In this document: piece after piece, positions 50,984 through 64,000 of the stretch
Layout of the letters: each line of letters begins with the position of its first letter
Position numbering within the stretch: position 1 is the first letter of the stretch
Assembly: GCA_964035795.1 (NCBI GenBank)
Contig: OZ038320.1
Location: 4,155,896 to 4,219,895, forward strand
Direction: 5' to 3'
Length of the DNA: 64,000 nucleotides
Origin: Pterobdella sp. o SKG-2022
Lineage: Eukaryota > Annelida > Clitellata > Hirudinida > Piscicolidae
The notes under the pieces: model-generated
Seen by the model: only the letters and a program-made list of their open reading frames with translations
Told to the model about the DNA's origin: nothing
Databases searched by the model: none
Made by a program: the position numbers and the translations under genes

Positions 50984-52087
50984 TTAGTTGTCAACGTCGT
51001 CTTCGTCGTCATCACTGTCAGCCACATCCATGTTCATGATTCTATGAATGAGTTCAATTTTTTAGTTATTTAAGTTTGATTCAAGTGCTAGATATTTATC
51101 ATTTAATGAAATTGAAATACATACGCAATTATTATTTATAATTAAACTAACTAATCAATAACATTGAAATTGACTTCATGTTGTTATGGAAGATATTTGA
51201 AGCTTAAAAAGTGATATATAATTATTAAAATACAAAGGCTGACTTGATGAACTTGCTATATGAACTTTCAACTTTATCTACAATATTATTGCCATCATGT
51301 TTTTTCACTTCATTGTCAAAATGAACGCGTTTGGTAGATGCCTAAAGTGATGATGGTTTTAATTATTAAAAAGTTATTAGTGATAAAGAGAATAAATAAT
51401 TTTAGATTAAAAAGTTATTACTTTTATATCTTCAATAGGTTTTTCCATGGAGGTTGTGAACTTAATTGTGCGAGGATTTTTTTCTAAACTTTCACTTTTG
51501 AGTAAACAATATTTAATAAAGTATGAAAATGACTTAATTTTAAAAATTCTAACAATAATCCATATTTTGAAACGTGAAAAAAACAACTGCATGAAACCTT
51601 TTATCTGTGTGTTCATTTGATGGAACGGACTGTGATATTACTGAAGAATGTAAAAGACCAGCTTGTTTCATCACAGGACCTTCAATAGGCTTAAAAATCG
51701 GCTCATGGTGCAAAATTCTTCTTTTAATTATCGTTGGTTGACTTTCTTCATGCTTCGAGTTTTTCTGATCAGATTTAGTGTCAGCGGTGAATATATTGTC
51801 TGAATTATTCTCTTTATTTTGTTGAAAGAAAGCTTTAGAATCTAACGATAACGTTTCTAATAAACCTTCAATGTTTGTTTTTTTATTCAACTCGTTTTCA
51901 CATTTTTCAATCAGGTTTTTAATTTTAGCTCCTTTATCAGGTAAGCTACGGCAAAAACCTCTGTTAATAATTTATACTATTTTAATTCAATAAATAAAAG
52001 ATAATATAAAACGTACGTTTCTAGCAGATTTCTTTGTTTTTTTATAAGCAATTCTAGTTCTGACTTGGATTTACGACTTAAGTCCAT
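50984..52087 (-). CDS. POLR2M/Gdown1-like (GRINL1A) RNA polymerase II-associated protein
   Basis: Gdown1 binds RNA polymerase II and makes its initiation Mediator-dependent. Five exons on the minus strand: 52087-52017, 51960-51598, 51488-51422, 51341-51244, 51041-50984 (TAA), phases consistent, 218 residues (human about 368). The N-terminus shows the family core: KSELELLIKKQRNLLET, SLPDKGAKIKNLIEKCENEL, matching the human LVELREMLKRQERLL and LPDKGKKI region. A polar, weakly conserved middle follows (HHEPIFKPIEGPVMKQ), then NPRTIKFTTS, KRVHFDNEV and the acidic tail DVADSDDDEDDVDN, as in the family's DEDDDWSSDEF end. Donors at 51597 (GTTTCA) and 51243 (GTCAGC) are weak and chosen by phase; an alternative AGCAA|GTTC donor lies nine bases earlier. 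Divergent from the ARFGEF3-like gene. Confidence 0.75.
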
Positions 52088-52470
52088 TTTTAACTTTTAA
52101 AAATAAATTTCTTAGGTCAGTATTTATCAAAATAAACAAATTCTTTGGAAACTGTTTTATAAATTACTTTTTCTTTTAAAATATATTTTTATTTAAAAAT
52201 ATTTTTGTGAATCAAACGCTTTAAATGATTTCTAAACACTCAGTGATTTAATTTCGACAGATGTTAAGTCTAAGCTACTGGATTGACATTTTTAATTCTA
52301 GAAAACCCTCTGAAAAAAAAAATATTTATTGTATACAATTAAAAGGTCTAACTTATTTTTTTGAAAACAATTCAGGCTATTTATTGGAAAATTTCTATTT
52401 AAATATACAAATAATGAAATAAATATAATGAGACATTTTTGAAAAAGTTGAATTTCGCAGAGTAAAAATT
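52088..52470. promoter_or_regulatory. Shared divergent promoter region (POLR2M-like / ARFGEF3-like)
   Basis: 383 bases separate the two start codons on opposite strands. The interval is very AT-rich, with no distinct TATA or GC box that I would trust. The arrangement itself implies a bidirectional promoter. Confidence 0.5.
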
Positions 52471-55400
52471 ATGGATGTATCTTTGAGACAAATTATCAAA
52501 GAAACTCACAAAGTAAACAGGTACTCAAAAGTGAATAAAACTGCCCAAGAAACACTTGGTTAGACCAACCTTCATTATTTTTTCATTTTTATTTACATTA
52601 TATTTTTAATTAAGTTTTTTTCAAACAAAATTTATAGATTTTTTAGAACAGAAAGTGAACTTTTTGTCATTCAAAAGATACCAAATAAGGTAAAAATAAA
52701 CTATAATTTCATAAATAAAAATTTCCCAATCCATATTTTTTTTAAATTGTATAACCGCAGAGGAAGATGCTTTGAAGCTTTTCAAACTGCCATAGAGTCA
52801 AAAAATGCCAGACTGGCATCCTTTGCCATCAATGGCTTGCAGGTTTGTGGCATTTCAATACACATTTTTATGCAGCTTATTAAATTTTTTATAATATTCA
52901 TAGTAAACAATAATATGAAAAGTGATAAAGGATAATAATAATGAAAGTAATAAATACCAATTTAATAAATAAAAAATTTGAACATTTAATTACAAAATCT
53001 CAAAATTATATAATTATAAGTTGACATAATGCTTTACTTTTCGAAAATTTGATGGTTGACAAAACCTTCATTATAATTAATTTTTATAATATCTTTAAAA
53101 CACTTGAAAAAAAACAGAATAAAATAGAATCTATTGCTCAGCAAAGGCAGTTCAATGAAAATAAATTAATTATTGATTAGGGATATGTACGCCAACCATC
53201 CTACATCATCAACCTTCTCTTATTCATCCTTTTATGAATTTCCTTTGATTCACCGCCATCATTGTTGACCGACTTCTAGATAATTTTTCAATTAATATAG
53301 AATTTAAAGGTTTGTATGAGTTTTTAAAATAAATAAGTATAAAAAAATAAATACAAAACAAAAATTTTTGCTCCAATAAACTGAGAATCCCTTAAAAAAC
53401 ACCAAACTAGTTATGAAAAATAATTGCAAAAATACAATATAAAATATTAATTTCAATAATTATAATAAAAATTTTTATATTATGAATAATTAAACTTTAA
53501 CCCCTATAATACTAAAAACACCAAAAAACCGTAAAAGCGATCTAATTTCTAACCACAACCTCACCCATCCAACCGCAACTCCACCCACTCAACTTAACTC
53601 ACCTCTTCTCATCGCAGCAAATGCTCAAAGACACACGCATGTATTCGAGTACTGAAGCAATGAAGTACGAAGACCTGGATCACTGGTTTCCTATGCAAAT
53701 GATTGCCTCTTTGAACTCCATCAAATCGTTGTCTGAAGACGTGCAAGTTGAAGCTATGAGGGTACGTCTTATAGCATCGGAAAGCATTTATGTCTTTTAG
53801 TATAAATGATTGTCTATGTTTAGATAATAGAACTGGTATAAAAAAATTATCTAACGAAAAAATGATAAAAATGAATTTGAAAAAAATTTTTAATGACTTT
53901 TTACCTAAATACGATGAAAGTATTGTTAATGTTGGACATAAAAACTAATGTTTTAAGTTTTACTAATTCACAAAGCTTTTCCATTTCTAAGAATCTTGAA
54001 TTGGTATTATGGTTGTATCAAAATTAAATAAAAATGGCTTATTGAGATATTTATATCTATTGAATTCACATTTGAATCGGTATAATTATATGACATCACA
54101 CGCTTAACGTATCTTTCAATTTAAACTGAAAATAGTTTACGATCGATTCCTTTTCAATCAAAACTTGTGCATTGAAAAGAACTAGAACAATGGTACAATT
54201 GAAAGGAAGCTTTATTATTACCAACAATCTGCGCAAGATTAACATAAGAATTACAATAACTTTTAATAGTAGTAATAGAGGAAAAAAAACAATAATAATA
54301 CATTGAAAATGAGTAATGATCACTGAGGCCTCAGGAACAAAGAATTTGATAGGTAGATTAGGATGGAGAGACGTCATTATTTTTAATGGGTTTAAGGGAG
54401 ATGAAGGAGATGAAGGCAAGTTGTAATTGCATTAATTTTTAGATTGCAGGTAGTAGTAGAAGAAAAAAATTTGGCGAAAAGACAGTGTTCTAGGTTTTTG
54501 AGGAATCATAAAAAATAGTGAAAAGTAGCGTAATGTTATAAGCTAATAGAGAGATAATCTTATGTTAAAGAGTTAATAGATTAGATACAAGTGACGATGA
54601 TAATGACTGTATTAATATATTTGCTTACAACCCCTTACAGCTTTTGTTGAATATGACCATCACTTTGCCGCAGTGTCTTTCAGCCATTGTGATCATCAAC
54701 GTAGCCAAGGTACGCTACTTTATCATTGTATCACTAAGACTAGGTAGGTATTTAGATGTATCATCAACACTGTGTAGATATATAGATGTTAATAATGAAT
54801 CTTTGTTGAGATATTTATAGTTAATATGAAGGTCTGAGTACTGCAGCAGTGGAATTATAGAGTGGTTTTTTAAATAATAAAATATAAGTTTATATACAGA
54901 TATTATATATATTTTAGTAGAAATATACTTTGAAACATTAAATGAATTATAAAAAGCTCAAACTAATTATAAATTGGTATATTTGATCTTAGGCTTCTAT
55001 CGTTATTTCATTAACGGTATTGATCTTCTCTTTTTGACGTAAACTCATTTAAAACTCATGTTTGTTTGATGAATAACTAAGGATTTCTTATATATAAGTA
55101 ACATGGATTTAACTTAATTAAATATTAAAGTTATTTTATCAAATGAACCTCGACCTTGACGGAAGGAAACCTTATATATTTGAGTTTGATTTATTCTCAT
55201 ATATTGAAATGTATATGGAAGAACAATTGATGAGTTCTCATTTGATGTCATTGCTTGTTTCCATTGAAGGGTTTCAAATGTATGATTTAGTTATAAAATG
55301 TTCAAAATGTTTTCATGGTTTTAAAAAGCAAAATAAGAATTTTTTTATGTTAAACCTAATTTGATTTTTTTTCATCCAAGGATAAATGTATATGGAAATT

Positions 55401-58400
55401 CTCTATCTTGACTTTTTAAACATGAAAAATATTTGAACTGAAGAGACATAGGATTCTTTTGAGAATTTGAAGTTTTTCCAATGTTTGAACTAATATAAAA
55501 GAGCTAACTGAAATTTTAGGTGTACTAAAATGGATAGAATACTTCAATTGGTAACTAAGAAAATATAATTTGAATATTTATTAAGTATACTTGAAAATGT
55601 CACTTATGATTGTTCTTTGTTCAAAATGAAGTTAAAAGAACTTTCATACCAACATATTAAAAATGACTGTCATAGACTGTTTAAGCAACAAATTTTGGAT
55701 TATATGAAGTCATTTTTTCACCTAATGTTTCACACTAAATTCTAAAACTCTCGTTTATACTTTAATGTTCAGACTATTCATTAATCTATAGAACCTCCAT
55801 TCAACAATCCTTTGAAATACGAAATCGTCTTTGTTTTATTACTTAATACTTTTTTTCATTAGAACATAGGATTCATTTCTGTTCTAAAGATTTTTATTCA
55901 CCGCGTTGTTTTTTATTATAATTGTTTTAATATGGTTTATTAGCATTTCAATCAATACTTCAACATACTACTTTGAAATGCCCTGTTGCTGTATACAATT
56001 TTTTTGGAGTTCTAGTCTAAATTTCAGACTTATTTTGAGCTTCTTACTTGTATTATGTTCTATTGACAAACAATACAAATCTTTTTGAATTTTATTATAT
56101 ATTTCCAATCAACTGCGGTATAAGTTGATAATAACTTGTATTATATGTAATTAATTAACTGTTTTATCTATCAATATTTCACTGTATTATATATTATTGA
56201 TCAACTGAGTTATATTGCACCACTTAACAATGGAATTAGATAAATAACCCATATTACCAAACACCCTTCCTACTGTTTCTAGCTGTGCTTCGGCTGTCTA
56301 CCAAATGCAAATAAGCCCACTTTGAAAAATTTCATAACTAACACGTTTCTACGGTTGGTTCATATGTTTGCGGTTAAAGTGACGGATGCCAAGCAGGAGA
56401 AGGTAGTTCAGCTAGAGTATTCTGATTAAGTTCCCTTGGGTTGCGGCTTCAGTTATTTCTAGTTATTTTATGTTAGCTTTATTTCTCAATGTTTCATTTT
56501 TGGTTTTCTTTTCAAAAATTTTTGTTTTTAGTTTTAAATTTTCACGAAAATTTATTTCCTTAAAACTGGCAAGTACTAGATAAGTAGTTTTGAACACAGT
56601 GTTAAAGGCATGGTAAATTTGTAGCTTGTTTGAATCAAATAAAAAGTTTAAAAGCATGATTTCATCGATTTTTTCTTATTGATCGGAGAGCCATAAAACT
56701 TATTCACATTTTGGTTGTGGTTTGCTTCAGTTTATTTCAGTTTAATTATTTTTGTAGTTCAAAAATTCATCGATTTATAGTAAACATATAATTTAAAAAA
56801 AAAATATAATGAAATATGCCCTTAATTTACTTAAATCTAATTTAAACTTCCTTCGGGGTTATAAATATATTCGAGTAGTTTGAAATATAATTGGTATTAG
56901 GCTTAATGGAATCAGTGTACGTTGGAGGGATTATGTAGGAGACTGATGGATTGAGATAATTATATTGATTTTGTAGTCAAGATTGATAAAACACTCAAAG
57001 GATGTTGGAAGCCATGTCATTTTTGAGTTCAAATCTTTTTATAGTGATCGCCTTTTGCTTTAATGTGGTTCTGGGAATTCTTTCAAGAGCTGGTTTTGGA
57101 AATTATGGAATTTCTATAAGTTCTTTTTTGTTCAAATAATTTTTTTACACGTTACTTCATCACTTTTAGTTTTTACTTGGAGTTGTAGTTTGATATATTA
57201 TAAACAGTCTTAACTGAACTACAACTAATTTTATAATGAACCTTACGTATTGATTCGTTGCTTTTACCTTGCGACCCATTAATGTATTTGAACGCAAAAC
57301 ACCTTTAACGTACATTACAGCTATATTTTTTGAAAACTGAAGCTTTTGAACGCAAAAAAATTATTTTTTTCAATTTTTTCTTCTTAATACCTTTCTTATT
57401 ACCATTTTTAAAATTTTTATTTTTCAACCAAATTAATTTTCTTTGACTTTCTTTTTTCTCCGATCGCATTCTCAATAACATTTTATCTATCAAAATTTTC
57501 ATACAAACGAACCTTTTTTCCCCATTTCCCCCAAATCTTCTTACAAATAAGCTCTTCCCAAACCAAAAAGGTCATCTTGGAGCTCGATCCTCCTCTCAAT
57601 AGTGCCAGCTTAAAGATGGCCACTGTTGGAACTCTAACTCAAGTTTTGAGTGTCGCTAATGAAAAAATGATTGAGAGGGATATGAAGATGGTAAGAGGGT
57701 GGTGTCAAGTATAGTAATGTGGTTTCAATTAACCATTTGTTTGGTCTATTAGATATATNNNNNNNNNNNNNNNNNNNNNNNNNNNNNNNNNNNNNNNNNN
57801 NNNNNNNNNNNNNNNNNNNNNNNNNNNNNNNNNNNNNNNNNNNNNNNNNNNNNNNNNNNNNNNNNNNNNNNNNNNNNNNNNNNNNNNNNNNNNNNNNNNN
57901 NNNNNNNNNNNNNNNNNNNNNNNNNNNNNNNNNNNNNNNNNNNNNNNNNNNNNNNNNNCCTTGTCTGGTAAGATTTTTTACAAAGTTTTTTTTATCTAAT
58001 TTGATATTTCTTCTTATTTCTTATTAAAAACCGTCAATCATTATTTGAATTGGTTAATAAATTTTTATTGTGGCATAAAACAAGGAAAGTAAACGAATAA
58101 TTTTTTTGCATTTAAGGCAAAAACTGTGTCCCAGCTTGATCAGTGTTTTGTCGATACCCTGCAACCACAAGTCCATCAAAAGTTACATCTTGGAAGATGG
58201 CAGCACAAACATTCTCAGTCAATTATCTTGCAATGCTCCATCATCGCCTCCATCATCATCCTCCTACAACGCCTCCATCAAAGCCGTTTATAGGTTCAAA
58301 AACATTGCTACAAAGCTTTCTTTATCGAAAAGTGCAAAAAAATTAATCAATTTCAAACTTGACCCAAGTATTCTCTATATGAACAGAATGTTAATTTGCA

Positions 58401-61400
58401 ACATATAGCGTATATTTTGGTTTAAATGCGTTCAACCCACACAGTATCTCTCTAAAGCTTCTCCAACTGATAGGGCAAGATTCCTCATTAAGACCTGTGC
58501 TTGAATCCCTTTTCCACAAGATGCTTGTCCATTCCTGCCCACAAAGGAGGCTTGAAGTTTTGAAAGCTCTGAAACCCGTTAGTTGTATGGAAATTATAAG
58601 ATTTTTTTTTCTAGTTTTATAATTAGAATTATTAACTTATTAAAAAGTTGAAAATTTTCAAAAATTTGCCTTTTTTCCTTTTCACAACATCAACTATAAA
58701 AATTTTTATTTTAAATTAATAATACTCTCATTGGTTTAAACAACCAAAACAATTGAATAATTAATCAATACAGTTGTTATCGAATCCAGAGGACCTGGCT
58801 CTGATCTGCAATTCCCTTGAAGCTTTTCATAACAACGAAATTTCTGCTTACAACAAAAATAAAACCTCCTTCAATGACACAACATCCGACAGAGATGCAA
58901 TTAACAATACAAAAAAGGAACGCTCCGAGTGTAATGTTGATGGGAATGAGAAGAAACAGATTAAATGGCATGAGATGAGTAAGAGGAAGGTGAAGGAAAA
59001 TATGAGACTGATTGCAATGTGAGATGTTATTTGAATTGTTTGTATATATTTCAACAATTTTTCACAGTTCTATGTAAAATATTAATTGTAATAAAAATTT
59101 TTAGTCTGTTAAAACTCTATTATATTAAATATTAGCTTTCAAAATCAAATCTAAAAGTTTTTAAGAGAAAATATAAAAGTTAAAAAAATTAAAAATAACG
59201 TTATTATAATTATACAAAATACTTTTTATCACAGAATAATGGAATCTTTATGCGAATGTTCACAATCGGGAGACTCAAACTTAGTATTAACATCTATCGA
59301 CATTGTAAATACACTCCTATCCACTCTTCAACTCATCGTGTTTCCATCCTCAGAAACCATCAGTGATGATCCTGATGCTTTTTTGAAAAATGAAGACAAC
59401 ACAAAATCATCAACTACGTGTGTATCTAATGGGGCAGATAAAAAGTTATACACGAATGGTGATGTTAATTCAGAGGATTCAATTGAAGTAGATTCTGAAA
59501 TTACTGATGCTAATGATACAACTAATGGTCATGATGATAGGATGAAAAGCACCGGTGATAAGATAGACAATGTAGATGAAATGTTATTGAAGGAGTTGGT
59601 GGATAAGTTGGTTGAAGGTATGAGAGGTGTGGTGGATGTGTTGTGGAGGTGTAAGGATGTGGAAGAGGCAGATCACATTCTTATTCACTTTGCTCTCCAA
59701 TTCTGCCAAGGTGCATTCCAATGATAAAATATTTTTCCAAGTTAATTTGTTTTACTTCATATTTTTTATTCGAATTTTTTAATAAATGTTCATTTTTTTA
59801 AAATTTTGAACTCTTATTATTGAATAATATATCATAAAAAATTTTTACATTTTTTTTCAGACTTTGAGCTGAAAACGATCCCAAAACTCAATACTGTAGC
59901 GTCAAAAGCACTCACGTCGGATTTCTATTCCACACAAAACAGCCTTTTAACCCCCGACACCATTTACATCGCCTCTTTCGCCTCACTGCACTTTTCTTTT
60001 CTTCTTCATCAATCCTCATACCACACCAGCTCTGAAAAGAGTTTGCCTGTTTCAATGGTTTGCTCACAGTTTTTATTTTTCGATTACGTTATAAAGCTCA
60101 AATTTGATGCTTTTCTTTATCGTGAAACGTTAGCTCTAAGAAGTATAAATTTGTATTTTTTTAATGGTTTAAATGTATGTGGCTCCCTGTGAAACTATGG
60201 AATGGCATTATTGCATGAGTTATAACACATGGAGTAGTACCTTCTTTAAGCTAAATAATTGCTTAAATCTCTGCTCGGAGCGATTTGATGGTCGATTCAA
60301 TCTTTTACTTACTCGATAATGTAAGTGCACCTTACGAAAAGCTTCGTGACTTGGATTAATAAATACTTTGTGTTCGTTTACCTCTCTTGTTATTTGTTTA
60401 TTTTTCTATTTATTTTTAGATACTTTTGTTTTAAGTCAATTTATTTTTTCATATACATGCTTTTTTATAATTTTCATATAATTTTTTGTATATAAGTTAC
60501 CCGATTGTCTCAAAACAACCTATTACATATAAATCCATTAAAGATGATATGAAATCCTTAAGAACCACAAAACTGCAGGACCAGTTCTCAAAGGAACTCT
60601 CAGAATATAACCAGATTTCCATTCCTGCGCACTTTGTTCGTGCCCTGTTCATCCGCTTGATATCGAAGGATGTGTTGAACATCGCTAAGTACTCTGACCA
60701 CATTGATTTCAACAAGCCTCAAAGCAACATATTTCTCACCCTCATTAATGGTTAGTTGTTGTTTGAACTGGTATAGACAGCTTATTGGAATATATGTAAC
60801 TAAAATAGGAAACTATCAAGCTAGGTTTTATTTTACTTGGTTATTTTGAAGTTATTGATAAATAGTTCTGGCATATTTGAAAATGTTGAACTTTAACGAT
60901 TTTTTTCGCAGATTTGAAAGGTTTCAACAGTAAAAAAATTGGAGGAAAAATGCTCACAAACTACAAAACCAACAGCGTTGAAATCTTGCGGAGTTCATTT
61001 AACCGGGAGAATAAAGACGAAGATAGCAACGGGGAAAACAACAAATCCAGCGATAAAAAATCTCAAAATGCATCATCAAAATCTATCGACAATTTTCTCA
61101 AAAACTCCAACCACTCTTTTAACTTAGAACTCGCACGTAACATCCTATCGCAAAGCTGGGACGAAATACTCACCATTCTTTCAACCTTTTTGTTGAACAA
61201 CAAAAACAGTAGTAATAACCTCAGTAATATCTTCTTGTTGTTCAATGGAAAGGAAGAAATGGCCAAGTTTCGCTCTTCTATCTGCTTGTCCCTGCATGCT
61301 CTACGCAAGGCTGTGGTCTTCACCTCTCTTCTCGGTACCTTATAAGATTTCAATGTTTTGTGAATAAATTAAAATAATTTTCAAGTAAAAAAAATTATAT

Positions 61401-64000
61401 GTTGTTATTTATTTCATGTTTTTACCTTAATTTTGGATTCTTTCATTTCAATAAGCTTTCATTTAATGTTTTTAAAATTATTTTTTTTTGTAAATTTGAT
61501 TGTCATAATTACACAGGTTTACAAGACAAATGTCCATCAGTTTTTTCTCATCTCGCCAGTGCTTCTTGTGTCTTCGAGTTCGAGGAGGTCAACAACAACA
61601 ACAACAGCAGCGCATCTAACAACACTCCGCAAGGAAACAAAGCAAACAACCACAAGAACCCAAGTGCTACTCTGAAGTTAAAAAAATCAATAGCGTCATC
61701 ATTCAACACCTTAACCTCATCCTTCCAATCCACAACTTCATCTAACACAATCTTCCCTACCACCTTTTCTCTTTCCTCTCCAAAACTGCCCAAGATTCAC
61801 GCAGCCCATGCTTTAAGTATGGAGGCTCTCTTGAACCTGGGGCTTGAGTTGTCGTCGCATTCACCTGACTGCTGGAAATACGTGTTCAAGTAGGTTTAGT
61901 TTGGTGGAAAAAGTATTTGGGACGTTTGATTTTATAATGAAGATTTTTAGCTTTTAAAATGAAAACATTTAAATATATTTATTTTTAATAAAAATGTATT
62001 CAAATATTTAAAATAATTCAGTTTAAAAAAAAATACTGAATTTATTTCATAAAAATAACCAATATTGAATTTTCATATTTTGTATAAATGCACAGAGCTT
62101 TTAGCAACAAATGTCATTATGAAATTTGTAAAACAGACACAAAAAAGCTTGCTTTGATGAGTAAGTTTTGTCAAAACCTGAGAACAATAATTTTTTGATA
62201 TAGAAAAACCTTTGTGTATTGAAATAAAATTTTGAAAATTTAATCCGTCCGCATTTTCAACAATTAATAAAAGCTTCTAAAACTACAGTTATATGATAGC
62301 TTTGAATAAAGTATATTAAACAAAGTTTGACTAATGCCTCTTTATTATAGATAATTTTTCATGGTTCTACTCTATTATGATACAGCTTTAATGCATACTA
62401 TTGTTTCTGACAGTTATCTTTGCAAGTTCAAACAGATTCGATAATAACCAAACAGATGCTGTGCCCATATTTCTTATTTGGAACATCTCTTTTTCAAATA
62501 CTCAAACACCACCAACAACAAAAGCATCGGCTTAACCCTTTCTACTACAACTTCTAATGCATACAAAAGCAACAATACTTACCTGCAAAACTGTCAAGAT
62601 GATAATGACGGCTTCCAGTTAGTTTTAATATACTTCGTACATCATAAATATCACCATCAGCATTCAACCGTCATCATAAACTATCATCATCAGCATTTCA
62701 CCGTCATTTTTTTCTCACGACTCTCACCACCATCATTTTTATGATTTCTGAGTTTTCTTTCATCACATATGTAGCTCTTTACTACCATCATTCAAACCTT
62801 ACCAACAGAGAAACTGTGGCTTACAGCAACGACACGAACCCGTCATTGAACATAAGGGAGATTATAGAAAGGAACAGGGAAGGAATGATGATGGAGGCGG
62901 GAGGAGGGATATTGACGTTTAAGCAGACGTCTGAAGTCCTCTATGGCTTGACTCAGCTTGTTGATAGGTTTATATGATTATCAATATTCTATGGGTTTAT
63001 TGAGAATTTTAATATTATTTGAGAATTTAATCATCATTTTATAATTTTATTCACTTCTTAAAAGATTTCATCTTAGCATGTAGATAAATTTTGACTTACT
63101 GAAAAAGTTTAATTTTTCATTTTCCTATTTTGCATAGTATCAAACTTCTAACCATTCCTAATAACTAATTCAACGCTCTCATACAAAATTATATAATCAC
63201 CAACCAAGATTCTACGACGAAGCAGCTGAAAATCTCAACCTAGACTCCCTTTTGAAGTTTTTCAGTGAGCTTTGCGCCACAAGCAAACAGACTTTAGAAA
63301 ACGGCATTTGTGCACAGCAGTCAGACTTATCTAACAACCTTACAAACACGCCAATCTCCTCCACCTACCACCTTCATCACCTTGGGGACGTGCTTCTTAA
63401 AATGGTCAATGGAAACAGACCTTTGTTGCATGTTATTAAAGCTTGGGCTGTTGTGACTCCTCATTTGGTCGAGGTGAGTGGTGTGGTGGGTTGTGATGTG
63501 GGAATGGTGGTGTGTTGGGGGCCAGTGGAATGGTGGAGTGTGGGAATGGTAGTTTTTTCCTTGATATAATAGTAATATTTTAAAACTAGAATTTGTCATT
63601 CACGCAATGATAGACTTTTATCAAAATCGATATGGGCTTTTGAAGTTGTGTATATTGTCATTGTTAATAGTACTGTGGGTTTCGTTGATACTATATTATA
63701 ATGCAGGAAAATTTTTAACTAAAAAAAATAAAACGTATTTAGAATATTCTTAGACGACTTACGTCTTGGAAAAAAATCTTCACTGAAGTTTTTTTGCTGT
63801 TTACATCAAATATAGGAAGTTTTCAATTAATTCCTTGGAACAGTGAAAAAACTATCCTTTTTGGTTAATCACTATCCTAAAACGTTTTTTTGAAAAATTT
63901 TTTGATAAAAAACATTCTGAAAAGTACTTTATATTTCAATTGGTTAGGCGGCTGGTCACAAAGACAACACAGTTTCAAGGAAAGCCATTGAAATCACCCA
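52471..64000 (+). CDS. ARFGEF3: ARFGEF3/BIG3-like protein, N-terminal part (continues past the window)
   Basis: BIG3 is a large HEAT-repeat relative of the BIG1/2 Arf exchange factors. Exons read: 52471-52558, 52638-52689, 52761-52842, 53618-53761, 54641-54709, 56283-56402, 57571-57690, [gap], 58117-58293, 58445-58577, 58774-59018, 59235-59710, 59861-60057, about 60497-60750, 60912-61334, 61517-61889, 62456-62617, 62809-62967, 63209-63473, 63948-64000+. Landmarks match human ARFGEF3 in order: RCFEAFQTAIESKNARLASF, LCPSLISVLSIPCNHKSIKS, LVEGMRGVVDVLWRCKDVEE, ICLSLHALRKAV, HALSMEALLNLGLELSSHSP then DCWKYVFK, LNIREIIERNREG, RPLLHVIKAWAVVTPHLVE, AAGHKDNTVSRKA. The region 59580-60750 corresponds to the degenerate Sec7-like part; I see no conserved catalytic FRLPGE-type motif. 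The exon before 58117 must end in phase 2 and probably lies in the N gap. The 60057/60497 junction does not agree in phase: either a weak donor (60068 or 60033) is used or the exon starts later (60545). Low-complexity Asn/Ser inserts are frequent. Confidence 0.9.
57759..57958. other. Assembly gap, 200 N, inside the ARFGEF3-like gene
   Basis: 200 undetermined bases in the intron between the exon ending 57690 (phase 0) and the one starting 58117 (needs phase 2). The human protein has additional residues here, so coding sequence is probably missing. Confidence 0.99.
60308..60376 (+). mobile_element. Single-arm copy of hairpin family A
   Basis: ACTCGATAATGTAAG, then CTTACGAAAAGCTTCGTG, then TTAATAAATACTTTGTGTT match the right arm of the 34631-34770 element across about 65 bases. 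The left arm is absent. It sits in an intron of the ARFGEF3-like gene. Confidence 0.7.

Noticed and set aside
51549..51597. Extension of the POLR2M-like exon (HAVVFFTFQNMDYC)
   Set aside because: Composition turns intronic and a donor before it restores the frame with the next exon and the acidic tail.
62096..62160. Possible small ARFGEF3 exon (AFSNKCHYEIC)
   Set aside because: Joining 61889 directly to 62456 gives VFKCCAHISYLEHLFF, matching the family VFRVCEYVGTLEH; including this segment breaks the phase.

Overview
The window is eukaryotic nuclear DNA. It is AT-rich, with spliced genes, canonical GT-AG introns plus one AT-AC and one GC-AG intron, abundant microsatellites, non-LTR retrotransposon debris and two 200-base assembly gaps. 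Every recognised gene is a metazoan orthologue. The gene set, the AT-richness and the retroelement types suggest an invertebrate bilaterian, most likely a lophotrochozoan and perhaps an annelid. That placement is inference, not proof.

Layout. 1-4413 (+): last 11 exons of an ezrin/radixin/moesin (ERM) gene. 5117-8782 (-): complete 11-exon gene for the mitochondrial ribosome GTPase MTG1, with a U12-type AT-AC intron. 9208-10065 (-): a small five-exon gene resembling the RNA polymerase I subunit POLR1G/RPA34. 10.1-13.2 kb: AT-rich spacer with a GGAT-type repeat. 13265-30772 (+): a promoter with ATTGG, GC-box and TATA elements, and an ETS-family factor of the ELF1/2/4 (E74) type whose first intron is 15.2 kb and full of simple repeats. 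30.8-42.3 kb: gene-poor and rich in mobile-element remains. It holds two hairpin (MITE-like) families, LINE fragments, duplicated transposon-derived coding fragments, a tRNA-Gly(UCC)-like gene and one orphan Ig-like exon. 42707-49408 (+): 11-exon ADAP/centaurin-alpha gene (ArfGAP-PH-PH) whose zinc finger is intact but whose arginine finger is lysine. A truncated antisense LINE sits in one of its introns. 50984-52087 (-): POLR2M/Gdown1-like gene. 52471-64000 (+): N-terminal part of an ARFGEF3/BIG3-like gene running off the window, with at least one exon apparently lost in the second gap.

The genes do not form one pathway. POLR2M and ARFGEF3 are head to head over 383 bp, ERM and MTG1 are tail to tail, and MTG1 and the POLR1G-like gene are in tandem. 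ADAP and ARFGEF3, both relatives of Arf-GTPase regulators, lie about 3 kb apart. I found no large novel system. The most distinctive signals are the U12 AT-AC intron, the predicted GAP-dead ADAP, the two palindromic repeat families and the mobile-element coding fragments at 37.6-42 kb. Exon limits come from reading frame, splice dinucleotides and family similarity recalled by eye; no search was run.
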